A stretch of 25,979 bases of DNA from Prevotellaceae bacterium (GCA_031290375.1 JAITNR010000134.1:1-25979); one strand, 5' to 3'. Shown: positions 15,771 to 24,059, numbered from the stretch's first letter. Numbers and translations are program-made. Notes: generated by a model from the letters alone, not told the origin.

Positions 15771-16586
15771 ATGGCAAAAGATTTTGATTTAACCTCGCCC
15801 AAATGGCTTGATATAATTTTTGAAAAAAGAAACAGGCAATATGGAGCGTATGAACTAAGAAACGATTCTTCCAATCGACACATCAAGTCATTGATAATTG
15901 TTATTATTATCGGCTTGCTTGCAATTTTTCTGCCAAGAATCATAGACAATATGCATTTTGGGCAGGATGGTGTTATACAGGCTACGGGAGTGGATATAAC
16001 TGACTTCGTTAATCCGGATAAGGTTGACGACACACAACCTGTTGAAGAAGTAGTTGTACCACCACCTACTTTGAAAGCCGCAGTGCAATTTACCGAAGCA
16101 GTTATTGATAAAGATGAGAATATTCAGCATGAGAATTTGATAAAAGCACAGGACGAACTCAACAAAATGGATGAAGAGATTGCTGCAAGAACAGTAGAAG
16201 GAGCAACAGATGGCACAGGACAACACGCTGACGACGTGATAGCACACGATGCAATTGCTCCACCGCCGCCACCCGTTCTTCTTTATGCCGAAAAAATGCC
16301 TGAGTTTCCCGGTGGACGGGCAGCACTTACAAAATGGTTGAGTGATAATATTATTTATCCCCAGCAGGCTATAGATGCAGGGCTTCAAGGACAAGCTGTG
16401 GTAAACTTTGTGGTTAGCCCTGATGGCTTGATTGACAGGGTAAAAATAGTGAAATCGGCACACGCTTCGCTTGACAGAGAGGCAATTCGCCTGGTTAAAG
16501 CTATGCCCAAATGGATACCCGGTCGTCAAAACGGAAATGCTGTGTATGTGTATTTTAACTTGCCGATTAATTTTACACTTAAATAA
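15771..16586 (+). CDS. tonB: TonB-family energy transducer
   Basis: Links the ExbB/ExbD motor to outer-membrane receptors. The 271-residue protein has an N-terminal cytoplasmic piece (about 1-42; WLDIIFEKRNRQYGAYELR is typical of Bacteroidota TonB), one TM helix (about 44-60, LIIVIIIGLLAIFLPRI), a Pro-containing periplasmic spacer with VVVPPPTLKA and APPPPPVLLY, and the TonB C-terminal domain from MPEFPGGRAALTKWLSDNI through AMPKWIPGRQNG to YFNLPINFTLK. The domain is full length. It is the fourth gene in the operon. Confidence 0.95.
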   Translation: MAKDFDLTSPKWLDIIFEKRNRQYGAYELRNDSSNRHIKSLIIVIIIGLLAIFLPRIIDNMHFGQDGVIQATGVDITDFVNPDKVDDTQPVEEVVVPPPTLKAAVQFTEAVIDKDENIQHENLIKAQDELNKMDEEIAARTVEGATDGTGQHADDVIAHDAIAPPPPPVLLYAEKMPEFPGGRAALTKWLSDNIIYPQQAIDAGLQGQAVVNFVVSPDGLIDRVKIVKSAHASLDREAIRLVKAMPKWIPGRQNGNAVYVYFNLPINFTLK

Positions 16587-16610
16587 GTTTTTTCCAAAAC
16601 TTTGCAGAGT

Positions 16611-16814
16611 ATGAATAAGTTCAAGGGGCAGCAGTTGGCATTGTTTATGTTTGAGTCGTTTATGGCAGTGTTCTACGTTGCCATAGGCTTGGCGTTGCTT
16701 GTAGGCTGGCTCACGCTGCCGGTCAAGCAGATAATTGCAACAATAATAGGTGCTCTCTTCCTGCTATACGGCTTGTTCAGAATTTACAGAGCAGTAAAAA
16801 AGTTATTTGGTTAA
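16611..16814 (+). CDS. Small two-TM membrane protein
   Basis: A 67-residue protein of unknown function from ATG 16611 (a TTG at 16602 would add three residues). Two hydrophobic helices, about 10-31 (LFMFESFMAVFYVAIGLALL) and 39-57 (IIATIIGALFLLYGLF), are followed by a basic C-terminus RIYRAVKKLFG. It is 24 bases after tonB and before the terminator hairpin, so it is likely the last gene of the operon. An accessory role at the TonB complex is only a guess from position. Confidence 0.75.
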   Translation: MNKFKGQQLALFMFESFMAVFYVAIGLALLVGWLTLPVKQIIATIIGALFLLYGLFRIYRAVKKLFG

Positions 16815-16825
16815 GTAAAAGTACC

Positions 16826-16867
16826 AAAAAAAAACAGCTTCTGAACTTTAATTCAGGGGCTGTTTTT
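16826..16867 (+). terminator. Rho-independent-like terminator of the exbB-tonB operon
   Basis: AAAACAGC and CTGAA pair with TTCAG and GCTGTTTT, with an internal TT/GG mismatch and a short loop, and a T-run (TTTTTGTTTG) on the 3' side. It begins about 12 bases after the stop codon of the small membrane gene. Confidence 0.8.
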
Positions 16868-16986
16868 GTTTGCAATATTCACTGTTCAACTTTTGATTTG
16901 CCTTATTTTATTTTTTCTGCAACATTTTTGCTTTTTCTACGTCTTACTTTGTGAGAGTGAAACTAAATAACAAATAAAATCTGAAT

Positions 16987-17823
16987 ATGAAACAGTTATC
17001 AATTATCATTCTATTATTTACCTTGCTATACACACAAAAAAGTGAGGCACAGAAGTTGCTTTTTGAAGTGCCAAAACTTAGAATTGGCGTAGAAGCAGGA
17101 CTGCTTACCATGAATGGCGACCTTGTCAAGCCATCTGCAATAAGAGAAAACAGGTCATACTACTACCACAACTTTGGTGATGACTTCTACAGTGGATTTA
17201 TAAACAGCAGAAACAGTTTAACAAACTACTATTTTAGCATCAAGCCAGAATGGTCTGTTACTCATAGACTTACACTAACATCCGGTTTGCGTTTATCAAT
17301 AATAAACGATGAATTAAATTCGGATCAAAATTATTTTCTCTGGCAGTTGCCGACCGGCAACTCTTACACTAACTTTATAAGAATTAACGGTGTAACTCAA
17401 AAAAACTTCTCCATAGGCATCCCATTAGAACTCAGAATTTACCCCAAACAGATGGATTGCTTTCTACGTCAATACTTTGTGTTTGGAGCAGCGTTCAATT
17501 TCAACACTTTTTCAAAAACAACCATTGATTTCGAAAATCCTGCAATGGAAAAACACAGGGAGGATATTTTGAAAACCTTTGAGAAGCCCGATGTTTTCTA
17601 CTCTTATTACTATATTGGCATAGGGTTAAAGTTTGGGAAACAAAACCACCCTTTCGGTACTGTTGAACTTCATTTTCCGATGCTTATACAGAATAACAGA
17701 AGAATTACGTCGTTTTTCAAGACTCATAATGAAGTGCAAGTCGGCTTAAGCACCACATTGTATATACCCGTTCCCACAAAACATAAACTTCAAATCATTG
17801 ATTACAATGAGGATTATGAGTAA
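16987..17823 (+). CDS. Outer-membrane beta-barrel protein
   Basis: A 278-residue secreted protein with a signal peptide (MKQLSIIILLFTLLYTQKSEA, cleavage near residue 21 or 22). The mature part has alternating aromatic and polar residues and short strands such as RLTLTSGLRLSII, YFVFGAAFNFN, YYYIGIGLKFG and a final VQVGLSTTLYIPV, as in barrels of the PorT-like type. No domain name is certain. A weak TTACTTTG at 16944-16951 lies upstream. The next gene starts 42 bases on, so the two may act together at the outer membrane. Confidence 0.75.
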   Translation: MKQLSIIILLFTLLYTQKSEAQKLLFEVPKLRIGVEAGLLTMNGDLVKPSAIRENRSYYYHNFGDDFYSGFINSRNSLTNYYFSIKPEWSVTHRLTLTSGLRLSIINDELNSDQNYFLWQLPTGNSYTNFIRINGVTQKNFSIGIPLELRIYPKQMDCFLRQYFVFGAAFNFNTFSKTTIDFENPAMEKHREDILKTFEKPDVFYSYYYIGIGLKFGKQNHPFGTVELHFPMLIQNNRRITSFFKTHNEVQVGLSTTLYIPVPTKHKLQIIDYNEDYE

Positions 17824-17865
17824 TTTTTTTAATACATTGATTAATAACTTTTAATTATAAAAAAC

Positions 17866-18483
17866 ATGAAAATTCATAAATTTTTAGCAGTAGTAACTTT
17901 ATGTGTGCTAATTGCCTCCTGTTCAACGGATGAGCCTTCACAAATGGACAGAACCGTTTTTATTCCGGATTATAACGATTATAACCTGCCCGCTTACACC
18001 GAAATGGGTTATAATGCGTTTGGAGCAATGATTGACAGAGAGTATTTTTTGGTGTCAGGCTCAATTATTCCCTGCAAAATACTTTACAAGGAGGGAAAAA
18101 TTATGTTTATGTTAGACGGCACTAGGAAAAATTCAGTATATCATACGGATAGCCGAATGACACTCTTTTTCTATTTTCCGTTTGAGCAATGTTCCGATTA
18201 TCAAGACATTATAAAGTTGAATGATGTAAATATCAATTTGCTTTCTAATGATTGCAGGGTAGAAATGTCGACAGAAAACTCTGAGGTTCAACACCTTGAT
18301 TTAATTAAAGGGAATATCTATTTTAAGAATGCACAACTCTGTTTGATTGATGATGTGCCAAACAGAGTTATTCTTTCGGGCGAGTTTGATTTTCAATTTC
18401 TTACTGGAGGAGAACTTCCTGTTGTAGTCAGATACGGCAGGTTCGATTTTGGTATAAACAACGACTATTTTTTCTCGTATTGA
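17866..18483 (+). CDS. Lipoprotein of unknown function
   Basis: A 205-residue protein with a lipoprotein signal: hydrophobic MKIHKFLAVVTLCVLIASC with Cys19 as the lipidated residue, followed by STDEPS. The acidic residues just after the Cys could matter for sorting in Bacteroidota, where some such signals direct surface export. The rest is rich in aromatic and beta-forming segments (SRMTLFFYFPFEQC, VILSGEFDFQFLTGGELPVV) and has no domain I recognise. It shares a transcript direction with the preceding barrel and faces the DUF4922 gene convergently. Confidence 0.8.
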   Translation: MKIHKFLAVVTLCVLIASCSTDEPSQMDRTVFIPDYNDYNLPAYTEMGYNAFGAMIDREYFLVSGSIIPCKILYKEGKIMFMLDGTRKNSVYHTDSRMTLFFYFPFEQCSDYQDIIKLNDVNINLLSNDCRVEMSTENSEVQHLDLIKGNIYFKNAQLCLIDDVPNRVILSGEFDFQFLTGGELPVVVRYGRFDFGINNDYFFSY

Positions 18484-18555
18484 TTGCAGTGCTTTAACCC
18501 ATTTTGAAAAGGGGTATTGTAAATTTCTATTGTCTGCAACAAAATTACTAAGCAA

Positions 18556-19443
18556 TTATCCTGAAATTTGTTTGTAAATATCAACGATATTTGCTTTGGT
18601 AATTTTGTCGAAATGAGCTTCAAGCGGGGTAATGATTTTACCGCTTAGTTCTACTGAGGCAGGGCTAATCATAAGCCGCCTGTCTTCGTCCTGTTCAAAG
18701 AATTGCGTTGGACGAAAGGCTTTTCGCGGGAAAATAAAAATTGTCCATTCGTCATTGTCAAAACAGGAAATCACATTTATCATCGTGTTTGGAATGCCTT
18801 TCTGTTGCAAATTACAGAGAGTTTTTTCAAAAACAGGAATCGGATTTTTGGAAACAATGCAAATTACATTTCTCAAGTAATTTTTGCTGTATTTCAATGT
18901 AAAATCTGCATTTTGCTCAACGATGTCAAAGACATTTTTTGAATTGCGATAATCTTTAAACAGTGGAAAATAAATTTTCTCCGCCGCCTGAAAATGAGTG
19001 TGACAAGGAGCAGACGCACCGCATTTTGTTCCATTAAAAAATATGGCAAACGCAGGCAAAAGCGTAGCAAAATACAGATAGTGATGCAGATATGGCAAAA
19101 TATCCTGTATTGCGTGTTTTTTGTTGGCAATGGTAAAGTGTATCGGAAAAATCGGGTAAGGATTGACAAGCAATTCAAACTCCCCCAAATCAATGGAACT
19201 TTGCACGCTGGGGCGGTTTTCCTTGCAGAGAAAGCAGGAGTTTTCGGGGTAATCGGCTTTAATCACATTGATTGCCGTTGAGCGAATTCTAACGGGATTA
19301 CAACAAACTTCAATGCTAAACCCTTCAAAATCAAAATTTTTGGTCTTTACCAACTTTAATCCCTCAAAATTATCCCTTACGAGTTGCCACGTATTAAGTT
19401 GATTTTCAAAAAATTGATATGCAGATGTCTGAAAATTGCTCAT
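18556..19443 (-). CDS. DUF4922 protein, HIT/GalT-like nucleotidyltransferase fold
   Basis: A 295-residue protein. CFLC at 70-73 with ENRPSVQ, then VNPYPIFPIHFTIA and a His-rich motif His148-x-His150-x-Gln152 in CHTHFQA, resemble the HIT/GDP-hexose phosphorylase superfamily, in which that histidine attacks a nucleoside diphosphate sugar phosphate. The family in Bacteroidota is named DUF4922; I am recalling this from the motif arrangement, not from a search. The substrate is unknown. The gene is 1 base downstream of the subtilase stop codon and is the last of the coaD unit. Confidence 0.82.
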   Translation of the reverse strand: MSNFQTSAYQFFENQLNTWQLVRDNFEGLKLVKTKNFDFEGFSIEVCCNPVRIRSTAINVIKADYPENSCFLCKENRPSVQSSIDLGEFELLVNPYPIFPIHFTIANKKHAIQDILPYLHHYLYFATLLPAFAIFFNGTKCGASAPCHTHFQAAEKIYFPLFKDYRNSKNVFDIVEQNADFTLKYSKNYLRNVICIVSKNPIPVFEKTLCNLQQKGIPNTMINVISCFDNDEWTIFIFPRKAFRPTQFFEQDEDRRLMISPASVELSGKIITPLEAHFDKITKANIVDIYKQISG

Positions 19444-19444
19444 T

Positions 19445-21007
19445 TTATTTTACTGTTTTTTTGCTATATCTACCCAAACTGCTGATAATATGTACAATAT
19501 AAACTCCTTTATCAATATTTGGGATGTAAAAATTTGAATTGTTACTACCTTGCCCCCTGAAAATTATTCTTGCTGAAACATCATAAATAAATATAGTATA
19601 ATTGTCTAAAATACAATTATTTATCCTTAAAAAATCGTCAATAAATTGAGCCGAAAAAACATTATCTTTTTGAGTGTCATAAATTTTTGTAATGCCACTC
19701 TCATAAGCAGCCCATGCATTTGGAACACCGTAACCAAGTTGATTATCAGGATTTTGATATTGAGAAGAAAATTCAATGATTTTGCTAATCAATTCCATAT
19801 TGGTCAAATTTGGCAATGCCTGCCAAAGACAAGCCATCATACCCGCCGCAATCGGCGTAGCAAACGAAGTGCCGTTAGCTGTAGATATTTGGTCGTTGTA
19901 GACCACAGTTGTCATTGTGCCTTGAGTGGCAATAGTCGGCTTGATTCTGCCGTCAGAGGCGGGTCCAAATGATGTGAAAGAACTTGGATTTTGCTGATAA
20001 TCAACACCCCCAATGGTCAAAATGCTATCTGCATCTGCGGGAACAATGATGTGATGCCATTCGGAATTACCCTCATTGCCTGCTGCATTGAGCACAACAA
20101 TGCCTTTGCGTGCGGCAATGGTGGCAACGCGGGAAATTCGGGTTGTTTTGCCATCCAAATCGGAATAGGATAACTGCGGAGCATCATCAAAAAAATAGTA
20201 GCCCAAAGACGAGGTAATAATGTCTGCCCCCACACTGTCAGCCATTTCTGCGGCGGCAATCCAATTATCCATTTCCCGTATCGTTTCGCTACCCACATCT
20301 TCTGTTAAAAAAAGCCAAAAAGATGCACCGGGAGCAGTACCGACAAACTCATTTGGAATATTTGCCCCAATGGTTGAAAGCACCATAGTGCCATGCGAAT
20401 TGCGCCTATACACATCTTGGGTCATATCTACAAAGTTGTATGTCCCGAGTATTCGTGGACGAATGAAGTCAAAAGCCGACATTGTGTTTACATTCGGAAA
20501 TCCTGCATCCAATACGGCAATGGTTTTGCCATCACCCCTGAAGCCTGCATTGTGTATTAAATCTACGCCAATCATAGTATTTTGATACGTATTTATTTGA
20601 TAATCATTGTTTTGTGTGACAATATTTTGTCGGGCAGGAGCAGCTAAGGCACTATTTTTAGTGCATTGTACAAAATTTACAAAAGGCAAATTCTCAATTT
20701 GTGTAAGCTGCGAAGTATCTGATATGGCGATAGTTACACCATTCAACCATTTCGAGCACAAAATAATTTCTGCCTGATGATTTTTCAGGGAATCAAGGTA
20801 ATCCTTACAAACAGGCAAATCCAGACTGTCTATTGCAATTCTCTGATTTAGACGGCGTTGAATTGCTCTGCCTGATAAAAATTGCTGAGGATTGGACAAG
20901 GAAAATTCGGTGCAGTATTTATCGCTAAACTGCACATAATAATTGTTTTGAGAATAAACCAGTTGATTCAAAACCAAAAACACGGAAGCAAAAACATACT
21001 TTTTCAT
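19445..21007 (-). CDS. S8-family subtilase with type IX secretion C-terminal domain
   Basis: A 520-residue secreted serine protease. The signal peptide covers residues 1-20 (MKKYVFASVFLVLNQLVYSQ). Catalytic residues are Asp167 in IAVLDAGF, His205 in NSHGTMV and Ser381 in GTSFATPIAAG, with oxyanion Asn311 in AAGNEG. Residues 22-120 look like an inhibitor-type prodomain. The last 75 residues (about 446-520) form a small beta domain ending GVYIVHIISSLGRYSKKTVK, which matches the type A T9SS sorting tail. The enzyme is therefore probably secreted and anchored or released by T9SS. It is 6 bases after coaD and nearly touches the DUF4922 gene. Confidence 0.93.
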   Translation of the reverse strand: MKKYVFASVFLVLNQLVYSQNNYYVQFSDKYCTEFSLSNPQQFLSGRAIQRRLNQRIAIDSLDLPVCKDYLDSLKNHQAEIILCSKWLNGVTIAISDTSQLTQIENLPFVNFVQCTKNSALAAPARQNIVTQNNDYQINTYQNTMIGVDLIHNAGFRGDGKTIAVLDAGFPNVNTMSAFDFIRPRILGTYNFVDMTQDVYRRNSHGTMVLSTIGANIPNEFVGTAPGASFWLFLTEDVGSETIREMDNWIAAAEMADSVGADIITSSLGYYFFDDAPQLSYSDLDGKTTRISRVATIAARKGIVVLNAAGNEGNSEWHHIIVPADADSILTIGGVDYQQNPSSFTSFGPASDGRIKPTIATQGTMTTVVYNDQISTANGTSFATPIAAGMMACLWQALPNLTNMELISKIIEFSSQYQNPDNQLGYGVPNAWAAYESGITKIYDTQKDNVFSAQFIDDFLRINNCILDNYTIFIYDVSARIIFRGQGSNNSNFYIPNIDKGVYIVHIISSLGRYSKKTVK

Positions 21008-21013
21008 AAGGGT

Positions 21014-21463
21014 TCAGTTTATTTTTGGTAAAAAATCATCCACTTCCTTTCCGAAAGCAATCAACTCCCTAACCATTGAAGATGAGATATGTGCAAATTT
21101 CTGTTCGGCAAAAAACAAAATGGTTTCAATGCCTGAAAGATGTTTGTTTATATTAGCCATATTTTGCTCATATTCAAAGTCTTGCGCTGAACGTACAGAA
21201 CGAATTATGTAATCTGCGCCGTTTTCTTTGGCAAAATCCACTGTGATGCAATTATAAGTTTTTACAAAAACTTTCGGTTGATTTTCAAATAGTTGTGAAA
21301 TATTTTTAACTCTTTCTTCGGTGGAAAAAAGATATTTTTTGTTCATATTGAAGCCAATGCCGACAATGACCTTGTCAAAGAGCAACAAAGCCCGTTCTAC
21401 AACGGTCTGATGTCCAATTGTAAAAGGGTCGAAACTTCCTGTAAAAATTGCGGTTTTCGTCAT
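21014..21463 (-). CDS. coaD: Phosphopantetheine adenylyltransferase
   Basis: Adenylates 4'-phosphopantetheine to dephospho-CoA, the penultimate step of coenzyme A synthesis. The 149-residue product is slightly shorter than the usual ~160. The nucleotidyltransferase motif is TIGH (15-18) in GSFDPFTIGHQTVVERAL; substrate-binding YLFSTEERV and IIRSVRSAQDFEYEQNMANI follow; ISSSMVRELIAFG is the C-terminal motif. It is the first gene of the unit with the subtilase and DUF4922, with a TAATTTTG -7 box on the minus strand at 21489-21496. Confidence 0.97.
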   Translation of the reverse strand: MTKTAIFTGSFDPFTIGHQTVVERALLLFDKVIVGIGFNMNKKYLFSTEERVKNISQLFENQPKVFVKTYNCITVDFAKENGADYIIRSVRSAQDFEYEQNMANINKHLSGIETILFFAEQKFAHISSSMVRELIAFGKEVDDFLPKIN

Positions 21464-21488
21464 AAATGTTTGGATTTTATATAACGTG

Positions 21489-21496
21489 CAAAATTA
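21489..21496 (-). promoter_or_regulatory. -7 box of the coaD unit
   Basis: CAAAATTA on the plus strand reads TAATTTTG on the minus strand, 25 bases before the coaD ATG. The -33 is not clear. Confidence 0.5.
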
Positions 21497-21547
21497 ATCA
21501 TTTCTCGGCAAAAAAAGAAAAATCCGTAAAGAATTACGAATTCTTAG

Positions 21548-21634
21548 CGGAAAAAGAGGGATTCGAACCCCCGGAACAGTTACCCGTTCACCGCATTTCG
21601 AGTGCGGCCCATTCGACCACTCTGGCATTTTTCC
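21548..21634 (-). tRNA. tRNA-Ser (anticodon CGA)
   Basis: An 87-base class II tRNA. The acceptor stem GGAAAAA pairs with TTTTTCC, with discriminator G and no encoded CCA. The anticodon loop CTCGAAA is closed by CCGCA/TGCGG, giving CGA, which reads UCG. A long variable arm (about AACGGGTAACTGTT) and the T loop GGTTCGAATCC are present. It reads serine UCG codons. Confidence 0.95.
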
Positions 21635-21654
21635 TGTCAATGGTTAAACCACTG

Positions 21655-21662
21655 CAAAGGTA
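21655..21662 (-). promoter_or_regulatory. -7 box of tRNA-Ser
   Basis: CAAAGGTA on the plus strand reads TACCTTTG on the minus strand, 20 bases before the tRNA 5' end, matching TAnnTTTG. Confidence 0.6.
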
Positions 21663-21700
21663 ATATTTTTTTTTTAATTGTAAAAGATAAATTTATATCT

Positions 21701-21760
21701 GTCTGAACAATGAATAATGAATGCGTTTTCTCGGATTTATTTTATTTCATTTTGGTATCA
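21701..21760. repeat. Dispersed non-coding repeat, copy B (partial)
   Basis: Matches copy A from TGTCTGA through AACAATGAATAATGAATGCG to TATTTCATTTTGGTAT, without the GGATTGCTTCGCTC end. TGTAGACTT is replaced by CGGATTT. It runs into the palindrome at 21755-21898. Confidence 0.7.
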
Positions 21761-21898
21761 GATAATCTCAAAAGCACACTAATTTAACAGATTTGACACG
21801 AATTTTATTTTCTTAATCATGTGATAATCAATAATATAAAAATCCGTGTCAAATCTGTTAAAATCTGTATTGTCTATGTGCTAAAATACTTTTGATAC
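21755..21898. repeat. 144-bp nested imperfect palindrome
   Basis: Outer arms GTATCA (21755) and TGATAC (21893), middle AGCACA (21773) and TGTGCT (21877), and a 24-bp inner arm pair at 21783-21806 and 21839-21862 with one mismatch, built on TTTAACAGATTTGACACG. It has no coding content. With copy B it fills most of the 324-base spacer between the tRNA and the FISUMP gene; I see nothing else there. Confidence 0.65.
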
Positions 21899-21958
21899 AG
21901 CTCCGCTTATGCGGGATTTAAAATTTTTTAAATAAATCAAATAGAAATATAGTCAAAT

Positions 21959-23749
21959 TTAAAATTCTGCTACACATCTCACTGAGAAGCCCATGACCTT
22001 ATTGTTGTAATCGTAACCTGCGTACACGTAGTTTTTAGTGAAGGTCAAACAGAGCGCGACCTTCGGATCAGTACACGTACTACTCCAGTAGGCACCGTAC
22101 GTGCCAACTTCGTTCAACGGAGTACCAGGTCCGTTGTAGCGATAACCGGCAGCGGGCAGAAAAACGCTTTTGCTGTGCTCGTAATCCGCAGTAACCACGA
22201 CACCGCCGGCGTGAGCATTAGTACCAAATATAGGATTTGTAGAAGGAAAACGCCAAGTATTGTGAGCAGTTGTATAAACACCATTGTTAGGAGTACCCAT
22301 AAAATTAGGAGCGCCTGTAGCAATAGCACCCCATTCATAACTTGTAGGAATGTGCCAACCGCTCGGACAAGGGTTAAAACCAGTTTGTGTAGCAGTACCA
22401 TTCCAAAGATTGTTTAAATTTGTTTGTGACCAAGTGGGAGTTGTAACAACATTAGTAATATTAACCCATGTATAACCATCACCACCTCTGATAAAGTTAT
22501 AGCCTGCATCACGCGGGTTTATAGGGTTGGTCGCAACCTCACTGCCTGAAGTGCTCGTGGCAAAAGCAATGGTTCTCAAAATTGGAGTACCTGAATCTTT
22601 ACTGCCCCATTCAATATGTTCGTGCCCATCAGGAGTTTGGTCTGCTGTTCCGCCGCGTCCCCACTGGTAAAGGTCGCCAAAGTCAGCGGCATTATCGCTT
22701 GCGCCAAGATTGGTTGCCAAAATCTTCAATTTGCCGTTGGAGTTGCTATAATTGGGCGAAGTTGCTGAAGTCGGAACGTCTAACTCCACATAATAGTATT
22801 TAACACCGCCAATTGTTATAAACTGGTTTTCGTCAAGTTTGATAAACTCAATTTCGGTAGTAACCGTTTGTGTCGCAGGACTGGTCGCAGGGTTGGTATA
22901 TTCGCAAGTAAAAATGAGTGTGTCATTTTTATTTACATTACCAAGCAATGTTTTCAGGTCGTTGCTGCTCCAAGTCTGTGCTGTTTCAGGAAAATGACTC
23001 GGAACTCGGAACGTTTTAGCCGTGCCACCATTAGCCGCAGGAATTTCCACGCCTTTACCTCCTTGTCCTTTACGTTTTGCATACCATTGGAAAGAAGTGG
23101 CATTGCCGCCTGTTGCTACGCCTTTGTAGGCTTCCAAATCCTGATATTGATAAGTGTACATCACCGAAACAGGTGAGAAAATTTGGTAGGCATCGGCTTC
23201 CAGTGCAGTAGTACAGTTACTTACAAGCGTTACAACTACCGGAATACGCTCATTGTCTGTTGAGCAATCTGCATCTGCATAATAGGTTGTACCGGAAATC
23301 AATGACGTATTCGGGTCATAGCGTGTACCGCCTGTCAGGGCATTATACCACGATACATTGCCTCCAAAATCAACGGTTAAGTCGATAAGTGTAGGATCAT
23401 TGGCGGCGCATAAATCATACGCAAGTCCTGGTGTACCGCAGTTGCCGCAGGTGTAAACCCACTGTGTGCCGTTCCAGTACTGTACGCAATTCAGGGTTTT
23501 GTTGTAAACGGTCAAACCATTTGCCAGAGTATTGGTTGTAAATCCTGGACTGTGGGTCAAATCCCTCACCTCATCGGTTGATAACTGCGGTAGCCGCAAG
23601 CCTCTTTGTCCGTTGCTGATAAGTTCCAAGATAGAGAAATCCTGCGGGACACTGTCGGCACCGATTGTAACCTGCGACATTGCACTTTTCGGCATAGTCG
23701 CCATCGCTGCGAAAAGCAGCGTTAAAAAGAATACTTTTGTTTTTTTCAT
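21959..23749 (-). CDS. FISUMP-domain surface protein
   Basis: A 596-residue secreted protein. The signal peptide (about 1-26) is followed by VTIGADSVPQDFSILELISN, a common N-terminal module in these proteins. A middle, about 180-300, looks like Ig-like repeats (SFQWYAKRKGQGGKG). The C-terminal half is a FISUMP (Fibrobacter succinogenes major paralogous) domain: NGKLKILATNLG, FGDLYQWGRGG, FNPCPSGWHIPTSYEWGAI, FLPAAGYRYN, GTYGAYWSST and the final GFSVRCVAEF. It is probably at the cell surface; ligand unknown. The coding region looks more GC-rich by eye than its neighbours. Its leader is about 300 bases, from a consensus promoter at 24060-24091. Confidence 0.88.
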   Translation of the reverse strand: MKKTKVFFLTLLFAAMATMPKSAMSQVTIGADSVPQDFSILELISNGQRGLRLPQLSTDEVRDLTHSPGFTTNTLANGLTVYNKTLNCVQYWNGTQWVYTCGNCGTPGLAYDLCAANDPTLIDLTVDFGGNVSWYNALTGGTRYDPNTSLISGTTYYADADCSTDNERIPVVVTLVSNCTTALEADAYQIFSPVSVMYTYQYQDLEAYKGVATGGNATSFQWYAKRKGQGGKGVEIPAANGGTAKTFRVPSHFPETAQTWSSNDLKTLLGNVNKNDTLIFTCEYTNPATSPATQTVTTEIEFIKLDENQFITIGGVKYYYVELDVPTSATSPNYSNSNGKLKILATNLGASDNAADFGDLYQWGRGGTADQTPDGHEHIEWGSKDSGTPILRTIAFATSTSGSEVATNPINPRDAGYNFIRGGDGYTWVNITNVVTTPTWSQTNLNNLWNGTATQTGFNPCPSGWHIPTSYEWGAIATGAPNFMGTPNNGVYTTAHNTWRFPSTNPIFGTNAHAGGVVVTADYEHSKSVFLPAAGYRYNGPGTPLNEVGTYGAYWSSTCTDPKVALCLTFTKNYVYAGYDYNNKVMGFSVRCVAEF

Positions 23750-23891
23750 TTGATAATACTTTTTAATTTTTGATAAATGATAAATTATATTTTTTTAAAA
23801 AATTCTTTTAATTCTTAATTGAACAGGCACAGCAAAAGCAGCCCGTTTTATTAACAGACTGTATATCATATAGATAGACGCAAAAAGGTGC

Positions 23892-23948
23892 GTAACTACT
23901 TGATAATCAACGACTTGGGGGGGGGGGGGGTAACTCGCTCATAATCAA
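23892..23948. repeat. Imperfect 19-bp direct repeats flanking G14
   Basis: GTAACTACTTGATAATCAA (23892-23910) and GTAACTCGCTCATAATCAA (23930-23948) share 15 of 19 bases and are 38 bases apart. The first contains the symmetrical TTGATAATCAA. The G14 tract lies between them, its last G being the first base of the second repeat. Confidence 0.6.
23917..23930. repeat. G14 homopolymer in the leader of the FISUMP gene
   Basis: Fourteen consecutive G on the plus strand, read as C14 in the FISUMP transcript, about 170 bases before the ATG and 130 after the candidate promoter. In this AT-rich spacer such a run is striking. It may vary in length between cells; homopolymer runs of this size are also sites of sequencing error. 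Confidence 0.85.
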
Positions 23949-24059
23949 TAAATTACTGGCTTTTTCTGTCCGTAACGCTATAATCATTAACATTTGCAAG
24001 TAAGCTGTCATATTTTTGAATTATCTATTTTTATCTTTTTTTGTTTATGAAATCGGGTG

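Noticed and set aside
15888..16529. 213-codon minus-strand open frame inside tonB
   Set aside because: Rich in Cys, Asn and His with low-complexity runs, typical of antisense translation; tonB in the plus strand has a complete domain match.
18484..18555. Terminator between the convergent lipoprotein and DUF4922 genes
   Set aside because: Only TTGCAG/CTGCAA with a large loop is visible; too weak to call.
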